64,000 nucleotides of DNA from Chitinophagaceae bacterium (GTDB lineage Bacteria > Bacteroidota > Bacteroidia > Chitinophagales > Chitinophagaceae), in the NCBI GenBank assembly GCA_947488765.1, contig CANLAE010000001.1, forward strand, positions 186,001 through 250,000, written 5' to 3'. The translations under genes were made by a program, and so were the position numbers. The notes below the pieces were generated by a model, which searched no databases, was not told the DNA's origin, and was given only the letters and a program-made list of their open reading frames with translations. The first letter of the stretch is position 1. Each line of letters starts with the position of its first letter. Shown piece by piece: positions 54,404 through 62,948 of this stretch.

Positions 54404-56128
54404 ATGACATTAAGTGCTGATATTCAAAAATTACAAAGACATTTTATCCCCGCAGATTTTGTAGTAACTACCTGGGATAATTTAGAACCCTTTTTTAAAG
54501 AATTATTGGATAGAACTATTGCAAGCAAACAAGATTTGGAGCAATGGTTAAAAGACATGAGCGAGTTAGAAGCTATTGTAAGTGAAGATGCATGCTGGCG
54601 CCAGATAAAAATGACTTGCGACACGACAGATAAAACATTAGAAGATGCATTTACTTATTTCTGTATGCAGATTCAGCCGCAATTACAACCTTATGCCGAT
54701 GCATTGAATAAAAAATTAATTGCTTGTCCATTTACCCAAGAACTGGATCAGCAAAAGTTCTTTACTTACTTGCGTAGCGTGAAAAAAAATATTGATTTAT
54801 TCAGAGAAGAAAATATTTCCATTCAGGCTGAAATGAGTGTGCAACAACAACAATATGGTGCTATTGCAGGTAAGATGTCTGTAGAATTACACGGAAAAGA
54901 ATATACTTTACAACAAGCCGCAAAATTTTTAGAAAATGAGGATAGAAGTTTACGCGAAGAAGTATATATCAAAATTAATGAACGCAGGTTGCAAGATGCG
55001 GAAACTATGCAAGATTTATATTCTGCACTTATTGCCAAGCGCCATGCAATAGCTGTCAATGCGGGGTTCGAAAATTACGTTGATTATAAATTTGCAGAGT
55101 TGGGCAGGTTTGATTATACCAAAGAAGATTGTTTTAATTTTCATGAAGCGGTAAAATTGCATGTGCTTCCATTAATTGAAAAAATTTATGAAAAGAAAAA
55201 AAATAAATTAGGCTTAAGCACTTTAAAACCCTGGGATACAGAAGCAGAACCATCGGGGATTAAGCCCCTGAAACCTTTTACAACTGGCAAAGATTTATTT
55301 GAAAAAACGGTGGCTTGTTTTAAACAATTACATCCATTTTTTGCAGACTGTTTGGTAAAAATGAATGAACTAAAACATTTCGATTTGGAAAGTCGCAAAG
55401 GCAAAGCTCCGGGCGGTTACAACTGTCCGTTAACCGAAAGTGGTGCGCCTTTTATTTTTATGAATGCTGCCGGGCAAATGAGCGATGTAACAACAATGGT
55501 TCATGAAGGGGGGCATGCAATTCATTCTTTCTTAAGTCATAATTTAGAATTAAGTGCGTTTAAAGAATATCCAATGGAAATTGCCGAAGTTGCAAGTATG
55601 GCAATGGAATTATTTAGCATGAACCATTGGGAAAGTTTTTTTGATAATGCACCGGATTTAAAGAGAGCCAAAGAACATCAGCTAGAACGCACTATAACTA
55701 TTTTCCCATGGATTGCTACTATTGATAAATTTCAGCATTGGGTATATGGTAATCCTACACATACTGTAGAGGAACGCACTAGCAAATGGCTTGAAATTAT
55801 TCAGGAGTTTTCTCCTGCAACTATTGATTATGCAGGGCTTGAGCGATACAGAGCAATCAGCTGGCAGAGACAATTGCACTTGTTTGAAGTGCCGTTTTAT
55901 TATATTGAATATGGCATTGCACAATTAGGTGCTATTGGTTTATGGATGCAATACCAACAAGACAATGAAACTGCGTTAAATAATTATATCAATGCTTTGA
56001 GTTTAGGAGGTACTAAAACATTGCCTGAACTATATGCTGCTGCAGGATTGAAATTTAATTTGTCACCTGCCCACATTAAAACATTAATGGAATTTACAAG
56101 TAAAGAAATGGAAAAAATAATTTCATAA
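54404..56128 (+). CDS. pepF: M3 family oligoendopeptidase (PepF-like)
   Basis: This 574-residue zinc metallopeptidase of family M3 degrades short peptides in the cytoplasm. The HExxH zinc motif appears as MVHEGGHAIHSF, and the third ligand Glu follows in MEIAEVASMAMELF. An N-terminal helical half and the C-terminal IEYGIAQLGAIGLWMQY are typical of PepF-like oligoendopeptidases. I start at the ATG at 54404, which gives a family-like N-terminus; an upstream in-frame start lies inside the inverted repeat. It is convergent with the PfkB kinase gene, and a bidirectional terminator lies between them. Confidence 0.9.
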   Translation: MTLSADIQKLQRHFIPADFVVTTWDNLEPFFKELLDRTIASKQDLEQWLKDMSELEAIVSEDACWRQIKMTCDTTDKTLEDAFTYFCMQIQPQLQPYADALNKKLIACPFTQELDQQKFFTYLRSVKKNIDLFREENISIQAEMSVQQQQYGAIAGKMSVELHGKEYTLQQAAKFLENEDRSLREEVYIKINERRLQDAETMQDLYSALIAKRHAIAVNAGFENYVDYKFAELGRFDYTKEDCFNFHEAVKLHVLPLIEKIYEKKKNKLGLSTLKPWDTEAEPSGIKPLKPFTTGKDLFEKTVACFKQLHPFFADCLVKMNELKHFDLESRKGKAPGGYNCPLTESGAPFIFMNAAGQMSDVTTMVHEGGHAIHSFLSHNLELSAFKEYPMEIAEVASMAMELFSMNHWESFFDNAPDLKRAKEHQLERTITIFPWIATIDKFQHWVYGNPTHTVEERTSKWLEIIQEFSPATIDYAGLERYRAISWQRQLHLFEVPFYYIEYGIAQLGAIGLWMQYQQDNETALNNYINALSLGGTKTLPELYAAAGLKFNLSPAHIKTLMEFTSKEMEKIIS

Positions 56129-56150
56129 AATATCGGAATTATAACAAAAC

Positions 56151-56182
56151 AAAAATGCCACCGAATTTTCAGTGGCATTTTT
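56151..56182. terminator. Bidirectional terminator between pepF and the PfkB kinase gene
   Basis: A perfect 11-bp stem (AAAAATGCCAC / GTGGCATTTTT) has a 10-nt loop. It is A-rich on one side and T-rich on the other, so it serves both convergent genes. Confidence 0.88.
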
Positions 56183-56200
56183 ATTATATTTTACAAAAGA

Positions 56201-57121
56201 TTATACCAAGTTGATATCAAAATTCACCAACTCTACAAACTGACTAAGTCTGCTGTCAATATCTGCTTGACTCAATTCTCTTAATCTTTCTGTACCAAAT
56301 TTTTCTACACAGTAACTTGCCATTGCACTGCCAATAATAATAGCAGTTTTCATGTTTTCAAAACTGATGTCTTTTGTTTTGGCAATATGTCCAATAAATC
56401 CACCTGCAAAGGTATCGCCAGCTCCTGTTGGGTCAAATACCTCTTCCAAAGGTAATGCCGGTGCAAAGAATACATTGTTTTCATGAAACAACAAAGCACC
56501 ATGTTCACCTTTCTTGATAATCAAATATTTGGGTCCCATTGCCATAATTGTTTTGGCAGCACGCACCAAACTGTAATCACCACTCAGCTGTCTTGCTTCA
56601 CCATCATTCACCATCAATACATCCACTTTAGCAATTACTTTTTTCAAATCATCCATAGCAACTTCCATCCAAAAATTCATGGTGTCTAACACAATTAATT
56701 TTGGTTTGGTTTTCAATTGCTCTATTACACTTAATTGTACTGCAGGCACAAGATTACCCAACATTAAAAATTCGCAATCCTGAAAATTATCAGGAACAAC
56801 GGGCTGGAAGTTTTCTAATACATTTAATTCTGTAACTAAGGTGTCTCTAGAGTTCATGTCCATGTGGTATCTACCACTCCAGAAAAATGTTTTTTCATCT
56901 TTCTTTATTTGCACACCTTCTAAATCTACATTTCTTGCAGCAAGAGCATCTAATTCAGATTGTGGAAAATCCCCACCTACTACACTAATTTGCTTAATTG
57001 GAGTAAAGTTACTTGCACACCAAGCAATGTAAGTACCCGCTCCACCAATAATTTTGTCGCTTTTTCCAAATGGAGTTTCAATAGCATCAAACGCCATTGA
57101 ACCCACTACAACTAAACTCAT
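56201..57121 (-). CDS. PfkB family carbohydrate/nucleoside kinase
   Basis: This 306-residue ribokinase-fold kinase has the substrate-side N-terminal motif GGAGTYIAWCASNF and the C-terminal PfkB signature DPTGAGDTFAGGF with the catalytic Asp. Members phosphorylate sugars, nucleosides or fructose phosphates. The central AVQLSVIEQ region and its length are compatible with adenosine- or sugar-kinase relatives, and I cannot choose among them. It is cytoplasmic, convergent with pepF, and preceded upstream by a small membrane protein gene. Confidence 0.88.
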   Translation of the reverse strand: MSLVVVGSMAFDAIETPFGKSDKIIGGAGTYIAWCASNFTPIKQISVVGGDFPQSELDALAARNVDLEGVQIKKDEKTFFWSGRYHMDMNSRDTLVTELNVLENFQPVVPDNFQDCEFLMLGNLVPAVQLSVIEQLKTKPKLIVLDTMNFWMEVAMDDLKKVIAKVDVLMVNDGEARQLSGDYSLVRAAKTIMAMGPKYLIIKKGEHGALLFHENNVFFAPALPLEEVFDPTGAGDTFAGGFIGHIAKTKDISFENMKTAIIIGSAMASYCVEKFGTERLRELSQADIDSRLSQFVELVNFDINLV

Positions 57122-57570
57122 AAAATAGGTTTTGATTATTGGCGGCGAAACTAAAGCATTACTAGGAGATAAAGGAAAAATATTGAAAAAAGAACCCCCT
57201 CCTTAGCACTATTTAAGTATGAAACGGATTGGCAACATTTACAAATCAAAGCATTATTTGTATATTATGCCTTGATTTTTCCGGTAATAAGCAAAACTGC
57301 AATAATCACTAAAGCTGTAATCATTACAACAGACATTGCAATTGCAAATGTTTTGTCTTGTTTTTTGTAATTTGTTTCGCGTGAACCCATGGCAGAAGTT
57401 TTAGTTTAGAAAATGAAATTATAATTTGTAAAACCAAACTAATGAATGATTGTAGTCATATAAACTACTCAAGTACTTATGAATATATCCTTGCTGTCAA
57501 TCGTTGAATGTAAATTTAAATTAATTATTCTGAAAAGTAAATTTTTTTAAAAAGTTAGGAGAAACGCTAA
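57122..57570. other. 449-bp gap containing a small ORF
   Basis: The gap between the PfkB kinase gene and the acyl-CoA dehydrogenase gene holds one good short ORF (57265-57390, minus strand). The flanks are AT-rich. A TAGTTTCG box (one mismatch from TAnnTTTG) occurs on the minus strand at 57146-57153, before the kinase gene. I see no other feature. Confidence 0.5.
57265..57390 (-). CDS. Predicted 41-residue single-pass membrane microprotein
   Basis: A 41-residue ORF starts at ATG (complement of 57388-57390) and ends TAA. The N-terminal 14 residues are polar and basic (MGSRETNYKKQDKT). They are followed by a continuous hydrophobic stretch of about 22 residues (FAIAMSVVMITALVIIAVLLIT) and a GKIKA end. 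By the positive-inside rule the N-terminus would be cytoplasmic. It matches no family I know. It lies in a gap between same-strand genes, about 180 bp after the acyl-CoA dehydrogenase gene. Its hydrophobic pattern is unlikely to be chance, but coding status is unproven. Confidence 0.6.
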   Translation of the reverse strand: MGSRETNYKKQDKTFAIAMSVVMITALVIIAVLLITGKIKA

Positions 57571-59361
57571 TTAAAAACAATAATTGTTTTCAGTAAGCAT
57601 TTTATTGCAAATTCTTCTTCTAGCTTCTTTGGTATTAAATGGCTCTACTTTAGTAAATCTTTTTAAGCCAATGTGCATCATTCTTAATTCATCGCCTTCT
57701 GCAAAACTGTTTAAAGCATCTTTTCCTACTTTATTAATTTTGTCGGCAGCATCGTATAAATAAGTCCGCATTATATCAATTTCTAAGGCAGTTGCATCCT
57801 CACCTTGTTTTTCTACTAGTTTCATTACACGTAACAAAGCACTTTCGGTATGATAGGTTTCAATTGCCATATCAGCAATATTCATCAACACTTCCTGTTC
57901 CTTATCCAAACTCATCATGAGCTTTTGCACAGCAGCACCGGCAGTCATTAAAATGGCTTTTTTAAAGTTCTTGATGTACTTTATTTCTTTTGCAAATGCA
58001 CCTTCATCATCACTTCCAAAATCAGGAATGCTCATTAATTCTTTCTGCACATTCATGGCCGGTGTCATTAAATCTAATTTCCCTTTCATAGCACGTTTCA
58101 ACACCATATCTACAGTAAGTAAACGATTGATTTCATTGGTTCCTTCATAAATCCTATTGATGCGAGAATCTCTATAGGCCTTGCTGATAAGGTATTCATC
58201 GCTGTAACCATTACCACCATGTATTTGTACACCTTCATCTACTACATAATCCAATACTTCACTTCCAAAAACCTTTAACATAGCACACTCAATTGCAAAC
58301 TCTTCGGCAGCACCCAATAACGCTTCATTAAAAGGTTTTCCATCTTCAATCATTTCATGTTCTTTATCATCAATCCATTTAGCTGCTCTATATAAAGCAC
58401 TTTCGCCTACCCAAATACGAATTGCCATTTCTGCCAGCTTATGTTTGATGGCACCAAATTTTGCAATAGGTAATTTAAATTGTTCTCTTGTATTGGCGTA
58501 TTGTACACTTATGGTAGTTGCTCCTTTGCTGCCTCCCAATGCTGCGGCGCATAATTTTAAACGACCAATATTTAAAATATTAAATGCTATTATGTGTCCT
58601 TTACCAACTTCTCCTAAAATGTTTTCTACAGGTACTTTACAATCTTGAAAATACAACTGAACTGTAGATGAACCCTTAATGCCCATTTTGTGTTCCTCGG
58701 GTCCCTGTGTAAATCCTTCCATTCCTCGTTCTAAAATGAATGCAGTAAATTTATCGCCATCAATTTTAGCAAATACAGTATATACATCTGCAAAACCCCC
58801 ATTGGTAATCCAGCATTTTTGCCCATTTAATAAATAATACTTTCCATCATCACTTAATATGGCAGTAGTTTTTGCACTCAACGCATCGCTACCACTATTG
58901 GGTTCTGTCAATCCGTAAGCGCCTTTCCATTGACCGCTTGCTAATTTTGGAATGTATTTTTGTTGTTGTTGTGTTGTACCAAAATATAAAATTGGCAAAG
59001 TTCCAATACCGGTATGTGCTGCAACGGCAACGCTAAAACTATGACCTCCACCCAATCCTTCGTTCACAATTGTGCTGGTAATAAAGTCTTTCCCCAAGCC
59101 GCCCAAATCCTCCGGAAATGAAGTAGAAAGTAATCCTTGTTCACCTGCTTTTTCCAGTAATGATGGCATTAAGCCGGGTTCTAGTTGATCAATTCTGTCA
59201 ACAATTGGAAGTATCTCATTTTGTAAAAACTGATGACACATATCCAATACCATTCGTTGTTCTTCATTGAAATCTTCCGGAATAAAAGTATCAGAAGCAT
59301 TGCTTTCTTTAATAATCCATTCGCCACCTTTTAATGCCGTTGTTTGTTGTGTAGTATTCAT
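57571..59361 (-). CDS. Acyl-CoA dehydrogenase
   Basis: This 596-residue flavoenzyme oxidises acyl-CoA at the alpha-beta bond, the first step of fatty acid beta-oxidation. The FAD region AYGLTEPNSGSDA and WITNGG is present, followed by the catalytic Glu loop RIYEGTNEINR. The C-terminal extension of about 170 residues beyond the core resembles the very-long-chain class (VLCAD-like). It is longer than the short-chain type (about 380). No other beta-oxidation gene is adjacent. Its upstream gap holds a dispersed repeat copy, and a MarR gene lies 119 bp upstream on the same strand. Confidence 0.93.
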   Translation of the reverse strand: MNTTQQTTALKGGEWIIKESNASDTFIPEDFNEEQRMVLDMCHQFLQNEILPIVDRIDQLEPGLMPSLLEKAGEQGLLSTSFPEDLGGLGKDFITSTIVNEGLGGGHSFSVAVAAHTGIGTLPILYFGTTQQQQKYIPKLASGQWKGAYGLTEPNSGSDALSAKTTAILSDDGKYYLLNGQKCWITNGGFADVYTVFAKIDGDKFTAFILERGMEGFTQGPEEHKMGIKGSSTVQLYFQDCKVPVENILGEVGKGHIIAFNILNIGRLKLCAAALGGSKGATTISVQYANTREQFKLPIAKFGAIKHKLAEMAIRIWVGESALYRAAKWIDDKEHEMIEDGKPFNEALLGAAEEFAIECAMLKVFGSEVLDYVVDEGVQIHGGNGYSDEYLISKAYRDSRINRIYEGTNEINRLLTVDMVLKRAMKGKLDLMTPAMNVQKELMSIPDFGSDDEGAFAKEIKYIKNFKKAILMTAGAAVQKLMMSLDKEQEVLMNIADMAIETYHTESALLRVMKLVEKQGEDATALEIDIMRTYLYDAADKINKVGKDALNSFAEGDELRMMHIGLKRFTKVEPFNTKEARRRICNKMLTENNYCF

Positions 59362-59425
59362 AGCAAACTTGTTTTAAATTAATGTTTTGTTTGTTTTTAC
59401 CAGCCTGTAGAATATCAATTGAATA

Positions 59426-59446
59426 CCTGTTGCGTCGCACACTTGT
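59426..59446 (+). repeat. Dispersed repeat, copy 3 (marR/acyl-CoA dehydrogenase gap)
   Basis: CCTG followed by the core TTGCGTCGCACACTTGT (59430-59446), identical to copies at 20728 and 48773. CCTG is shared with copy 1 only. Downstream flank similarity is weak. Confidence 0.75.
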
Positions 59447-59480
59447 AAGTTTGGAACTTTATTAAGCAAGACAAATAAAC

Positions 59481-59924
59481 TTAACTCGATAAATTATCAT
59501 ACACTTTTTGCAATACGGTTTTCACTGTTTCAATTTCAGATTTTGTAACCCCCACCAATGCCTCATCCATCGTTTGATTTGCCAATTCAATTGTTTGATT
59601 TTGTAATTCTCTTGCAGTATTTGTTAGTGAAACAAGATTAATTCTCCTGTCGTTTTTACTGGCACTTCTTATAACTAATTTTTGTTTTTCTAAATTGTCT
59701 ATAAGTCTTGTGATGCTTGGTTTATCTCTGAATGTTCTGTTACATAATTCTTGCTGGCTAAGGTGATCTTCTTTCCATAAATGGTATAAAATACTCCATT
59801 GTTCTATGGTAATATCTAGTCCTGCATTTCTAAAATTCTTCTGCATGCGTCTTGCAATAGCAGCAGCAGCCATTGCATTAATGACGCTGTATAATTCTCC
59901 TCGTTTAAATTGGTTGTTTGGCAT
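59481..59924 (-). CDS. MarR family transcriptional regulator
   Basis: This 147-residue winged-helix dimer of the MarR family starts at the ATG at 59924 (MPNNQFKRGELYS). The DNA-recognition part is visible as LSQQELCNRTFRDKPSITRLIDNLEKQKLVIRSAS and then DRRINLVSLT for the wing (shown here as LSQQELCNRTF and DRRINLVSL). MarR proteins usually bind small aromatic or lipid ligands and repress nearby genes. It lies directly upstream of the acyl-CoA dehydrogenase gene on the same strand, making fatty-acid-related control a possibility. A palindrome overlaps its own promoter. Confidence 0.88.
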   Translation of the reverse strand: MPNNQFKRGELYSVINAMAAAAIARRMQKNFRNAGLDITIEQWSILYHLWKEDHLSQQELCNRTFRDKPSITRLIDNLEKQKLVIRSASKNDRRINLVSLTNTARELQNQTIELANQTMDEALVGVTKSEIETVKTVLQKVYDNLSS

Positions 59925-59945
59925 ATAGTTGTTTATGCAACTATT

Positions 59946-59975
59946 CAAAGTTACGCATGTTTTGTATTTGTACAA
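59946..59975 (-). promoter_or_regulatory. marR promoter with an overlapping candidate operator
   Basis: On the minus strand, TTG (complement 59973-59975) is followed after 19 bp by TAACTTTG (complement 59946-59953), a good −33/−7 pair. The palindrome TTGTA-tttg-TACAA (59962-59975 on the plus strand) covers the −33 element, placed as an autoregulatory operator would be. Confidence 0.55.
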
Positions 59976-60163
59976 TAAAAGTTTTGTAAAAAGTTACTGT
60001 TATTTTTATTACAGATTTTTTGATTTATCAGTACCCCGTTACAATAACTTATTTTTAAAGTTAGTTTTTCACTTTAATGTTGCAATTTCGCTCAAGATTT
60101 TTGCACTATTGTGTTGTTATATAAAATTTTATAGAAGCACACGACCTACTTATTGTATCATTA

Positions 60164-60796
60164 ATGAATGTATCTTATTTTACCCAGCAATTTATTACAG
60201 GGATACAGCAAACAAGCTGGTATGAATTTGTTGCTGTAATTGCAGGCGTAGTAAGTGTTTGGTTCAGCCGTAAAGAAAATATATTGGTGTATCCAATTGG
60301 TTTAATAAATACAACTATCTATATTTTCATCAGTTTTAAATATCATTTGTTGGGCGAGGCAAGTGTAAATTTTTATTATACAATAATGAGTATTTATGGC
60401 TGGTTTTTATGGTCCAAAAAAGACAAACACAACCAAAAAAGCGTTTTACAAATTACCTACAGTACTAAAAGAGAGTGGGTATGGCAGCTATTGTTTTTTG
60501 GTTCATTTTATATAGTTATTTTTTTTGTATTAACCCTTGCTAAAAAAAGCTTTGCCGAGGGAGCAATTCCATGGGCAGATGCTTTTGCGAGTGCTACGGC
60601 TTATACTGGTATGTGGTTAATGGCAAAAAAGAAGGTAGAAAGTTGGTGGTGGTGGATTGCTACAAACATTGCATCTATTCCATTATACTTTGTAAAATCT
60701 TTGGTATTTACTAGTTTTCAATATTTGTTATTATTAATACTTGCCATTGCAGGATTATATTCTTGGATGCAAAAAGCAAAATATGCAAAATCTTAG
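60164..60796 (+). CDS. pnuC: Nicotinamide riboside transporter PnuC
   Basis: This 210-residue membrane protein of the PnuC family imports nicotinamide riboside for NAD salvage. About seven hydrophobic helices are present. The family elements SVWFSRKENILVYPIGLIN, SIYGWFLWSKKDK and, near the C-terminus, WWWIATNIASIPLYFVK fit PnuC, where aromatic and Asn residues form the substrate path. Its end overlaps the next gene, a riboside kinase, by 14 bp. This is the import-then-phosphorylate pairing expected for vitamin B3 salvage. Confidence 0.93.
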   Translation: MNVSYFTQQFITGIQQTSWYEFVAVIAGVVSVWFSRKENILVYPIGLINTTIYIFISFKYHLLGEASVNFYYTIMSIYGWFLWSKKDKHNQKSVLQITYSTKREWVWQLLFFGSFYIVIFFVLTLAKKSFAEGAIPWADAFASATAYTGMWLMAKKKVESWWWWIATNIASIPLYFVKSLVFTSFQYLLLLILAIAGLYSWMQKAKYAKS

Positions 60797-61355
60797 AAAA
60801 GTTGTAATCATTGGACCCGAAAGCACAGGCAAAAGCAGTTTGTGTAAGTTACTGGCAGAACATTATAATACAGAATGGTGTCCTGAATTTGCAAGAGATT
60901 ACTTGCTATATCATGGAAAAAAATATAGTTATGATGATTTAGAAATCATAGCAAAGGGACAAATTGAATTGGAAGAAAAAGTTGCTTCAATTGTTCAGGG
61001 GGCACCACAAAATTTAGCTGATAATCAAACAGCAAAAAAACTACTTTTTGTAGACACAGACATGTATGTAATGAAAGTTTGGTGTGAATATGTTTTTGGG
61101 AAATGTCATCAATTGATATTAGATGAAATAGTTACCCGCAAATACGACTTGTATCTATTGTGTAACACCGATCTGCCCTGGAAGCAAGATGAATTAAGGG
61201 AATACCCCGATGAGCAACCCCGCCTCGAGCTATTCAATATTTATAAAGATATTTTGATTCACCAAAATGTTCCTTGGGTTCAAATCAATGGTGATTATGC
61301 AGAAAGATTGCAAACAGCAATTGAAACAATTAATGAAACATTTGCTATTCATTGA
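60783..61355 (+). CDS. nadR: NadR-type nicotinamide riboside kinase
   Basis: This 190-residue P-loop kinase has the Walker A IIGPESTGKSSLCKLL near the N-terminus, a WCPEFARDYL segment, and LLFVDTDMYVMKVWC as Walker B. It matches the C-terminal ribosylnicotinamide kinase domain of NadR, without the adenylyltransferase or repressor domains. It phosphorylates imported nicotinamide riboside to NMN. I start at the ATG at 60783, since the longer frame would extend into pnuC without added domain signal. The 14-bp overlap with pnuC points to translational coupling. Confidence 0.9.
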   Translation: MQNLRKVVIIGPESTGKSSLCKLLAEHYNTEWCPEFARDYLLYHGKKYSYDDLEIIAKGQIELEEKVASIVQGAPQNLADNQTAKKLLFVDTDMYVMKVWCEYVFGKCHQLILDEIVTRKYDLYLLCNTDLPWKQDELREYPDEQPRLELFNIYKDILIHQNVPWVQINGDYAERLQTAIETINETFAIH

Positions 61356-61402
61356 AATATGACCTAAAGTGGGTTCCTTTAATTGGCTCTGTAAAATAAA
61401 AA

Positions 61403-62248
61403 TTATTCTTCTTTTTGATTGATTAATTGTACATGAGTAGAATGAATATTTTTACCAAAAAACTTGGTGGCTTGCACATCAAAAAACTCAGTAGCATCGG
61501 TAGTGAAGAAAGAAATGTTGCTGTTTTCTTGCAAACACAGGTTTTCTAATTCGGGATGTCGTTGTAAATAATCTTCCAAACTCTTAGCCACAATGGATCC
61601 TTGCGTAATAATATTAATGTGCGATGGAGTATGCTTTTTAATCTTATTCAGCAACAAAGGATAATGGGTACAAGCCAATAAAAAAGTATCAATTTCGGGA
61701 GATTGTTGTAAAAGTTCCTGTATGTATTTCTCAACAAAATAATCAGCACCATCGGCTTCGTATTCGTTGTTTTCAATTAACGGAACCCACATTGGACAAG
61801 CCTGTTGATACACTTTTATATCCGGAAAAAACTTTTCAATTTCTAATATGTATGAATTGGATTGTACGGTTCCATTGGTGGCTAATATGCCTATTTGTTT
61901 GCTTTTGGTAGAATTACCTACCGTTTCAGAAGTTGGTCTTATTACACCTAGTACTCGTTTGTGTGGATCTAATTGTGGTAAATCATTCTGCTGAATTGTT
62001 CTCAAAGCCTTTGCAGATGCAGTATTACAAGCTAATATTACCAATGGGCAACCTTGTTGAAATAACCACCGAACACTTTGCAATGTGTATTGATAAACGG
62101 ATTCAAAACTTCTTGTTCCGTAAGGTGCACGGGCATTGTCGCCCAAATACATGTAGTTATATTGTGGTAGTTGCTGTACAATTTCTTTCAAAACGGTTAA
62201 GCCGCCATAGCCACTATCAAATACACCAATTGGTCCTTTTGTTTGCAT
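61403..62248 (-). CDS. murI: Glutamate racemase
   Basis: This 281-residue racemase makes D-glutamate for peptidoglycan. The two catalytic cysteines are in VILACNTASAKALR and FLLACTHYPLLLN, and the N-terminal IGVFDSGYGGLTVLKE holds the general acid-base Asp-Ser. I use the ATG at 62248 (MQTKGPIGVF), as the longer frame adds a weak eight-residue leader inside the preceding hairpin. It is the last gene of the bamA-skp-skp-murI run, although a strong hairpin separates it from the second skp gene. Confidence 0.94.
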   Translation of the reverse strand: MQTKGPIGVFDSGYGGLTVLKEIVQQLPQYNYMYLGDNARAPYGTRSFESVYQYTLQSVRWLFQQGCPLVILACNTASAKALRTIQQNDLPQLDPHKRVLGVIRPTSETVGNSTKSKQIGILATNGTVQSNSYILEIEKFFPDIKVYQQACPMWVPLIENNEYEADGADYFVEKYIQELLQQSPEIDTFLLACTHYPLLLNKIKKHTPSHINIITQGSIVAKSLEDYLQRHPELENLCLQENSNISFFTTDATEFFDVQATKFFGKNIHSTHVQLINQKEE

Positions 62249-62260
62249 TGTATAAAAATA

Positions 62261-62292
62261 AGAAACCATCACACTAAATGGTGATGGTTTCT
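62261..62292 (-). terminator. Hairpin between the second skp gene and murI
   Basis: A perfect 12-bp stem (AGAAACCATCAC / GTGATGGTTTCT) has an 8-nt loop. On the minus strand it is followed by TTATTTTTAT and then the murI ATG 12 bp away. It can terminate the skp transcript, and its base also sits where murI translation starts. Confidence 0.7.
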
Positions 62293-62319
62293 AAAATATT
62301 TAATTATTTTGAATAAAAA

Positions 62320-62919
62320 TTATCCTTTTTTAGCTGGAGCTTTTGCAGGAGCCTGAGCACCTTGAGCTGCACCACCTAAAGCTTTTATTTGTTCTTCAAC
62401 ATCTCTAGGTACAGGGATTTTTAATTTTTGAATAACTCTTAACATTAACTCATCTGATTTGTCGGCATAAATAAACACATCTTTCTTAAAAACGTGTGTA
62501 TATTTTTGCTCTTGCAATACTACCTGTAAGGCAGCATAAATTTTTTCTAAGTATGGTCTTAAATACTCTTGTTGTTTCGCTTGCAACATTTGTTGTTGGT
62601 ATTGTTGCCAATTTTGAATTTTTGCTAAATGCTGACCAATTTCTTTTTTTACAATTGCTTTTACAGAGCTATTCATATTAGCTGAATCTCTTTTAAAAGT
62701 GCTGTCTTTTGTTTGAAACTGATAGATTTCATACTCATACTCCGGTTTTAAAGAATCGGCAACGTATTTCTGTAAAAGGGTATCTACTTTTTGAATACCG
62801 GGCATTAAAGATAAAATGGCTTCTTCATCAAATGTTCCAATTTTTACCTGTGCGTTTGTTTGTGTTGTAGCAAAAAGGCTTAATGCAAAAGCCATGCTTA
62901 CGAATAGGAGTTTTTTCAT
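62320..62919 (-). CDS. OmpH/Skp-like periplasmic chaperone, copy 2
   Basis: This 199-residue chaperone has a signal peptide (MKKLLFVSMAFALSLFATTQTNA) and a long helical body with Gln/Lys/Tyr-rich heptads (IQNWQQYQQQMLQAKQQ), matching the OmpH/Skp family that holds unfolded outer-membrane proteins. It ends with a low-complexity Ala/Pro/Lys tail (GAQAPAKAPAKKG) not seen in typical Skp. It is one of two adjacent Skp-like genes and lies 29 bp after the first. Confidence 0.85.
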   Translation of the reverse strand: MKKLLFVSMAFALSLFATTQTNAQVKIGTFDEEAILSLMPGIQKVDTLLQKYVADSLKPEYEYEIYQFQTKDSTFKRDSANMNSSVKAIVKKEIGQHLAKIQNWQQYQQQMLQAKQQEYLRPYLEKIYAALQVVLQEQKYTHVFKKDVFIYADKSDELMLRVIQKLKIPVPRDVEEQIKALGGAAQGAQAPAKAPAKKG

Positions 62920-62948
62920 TGTTTGGTTTATTTAAAAAATCTAATTAA

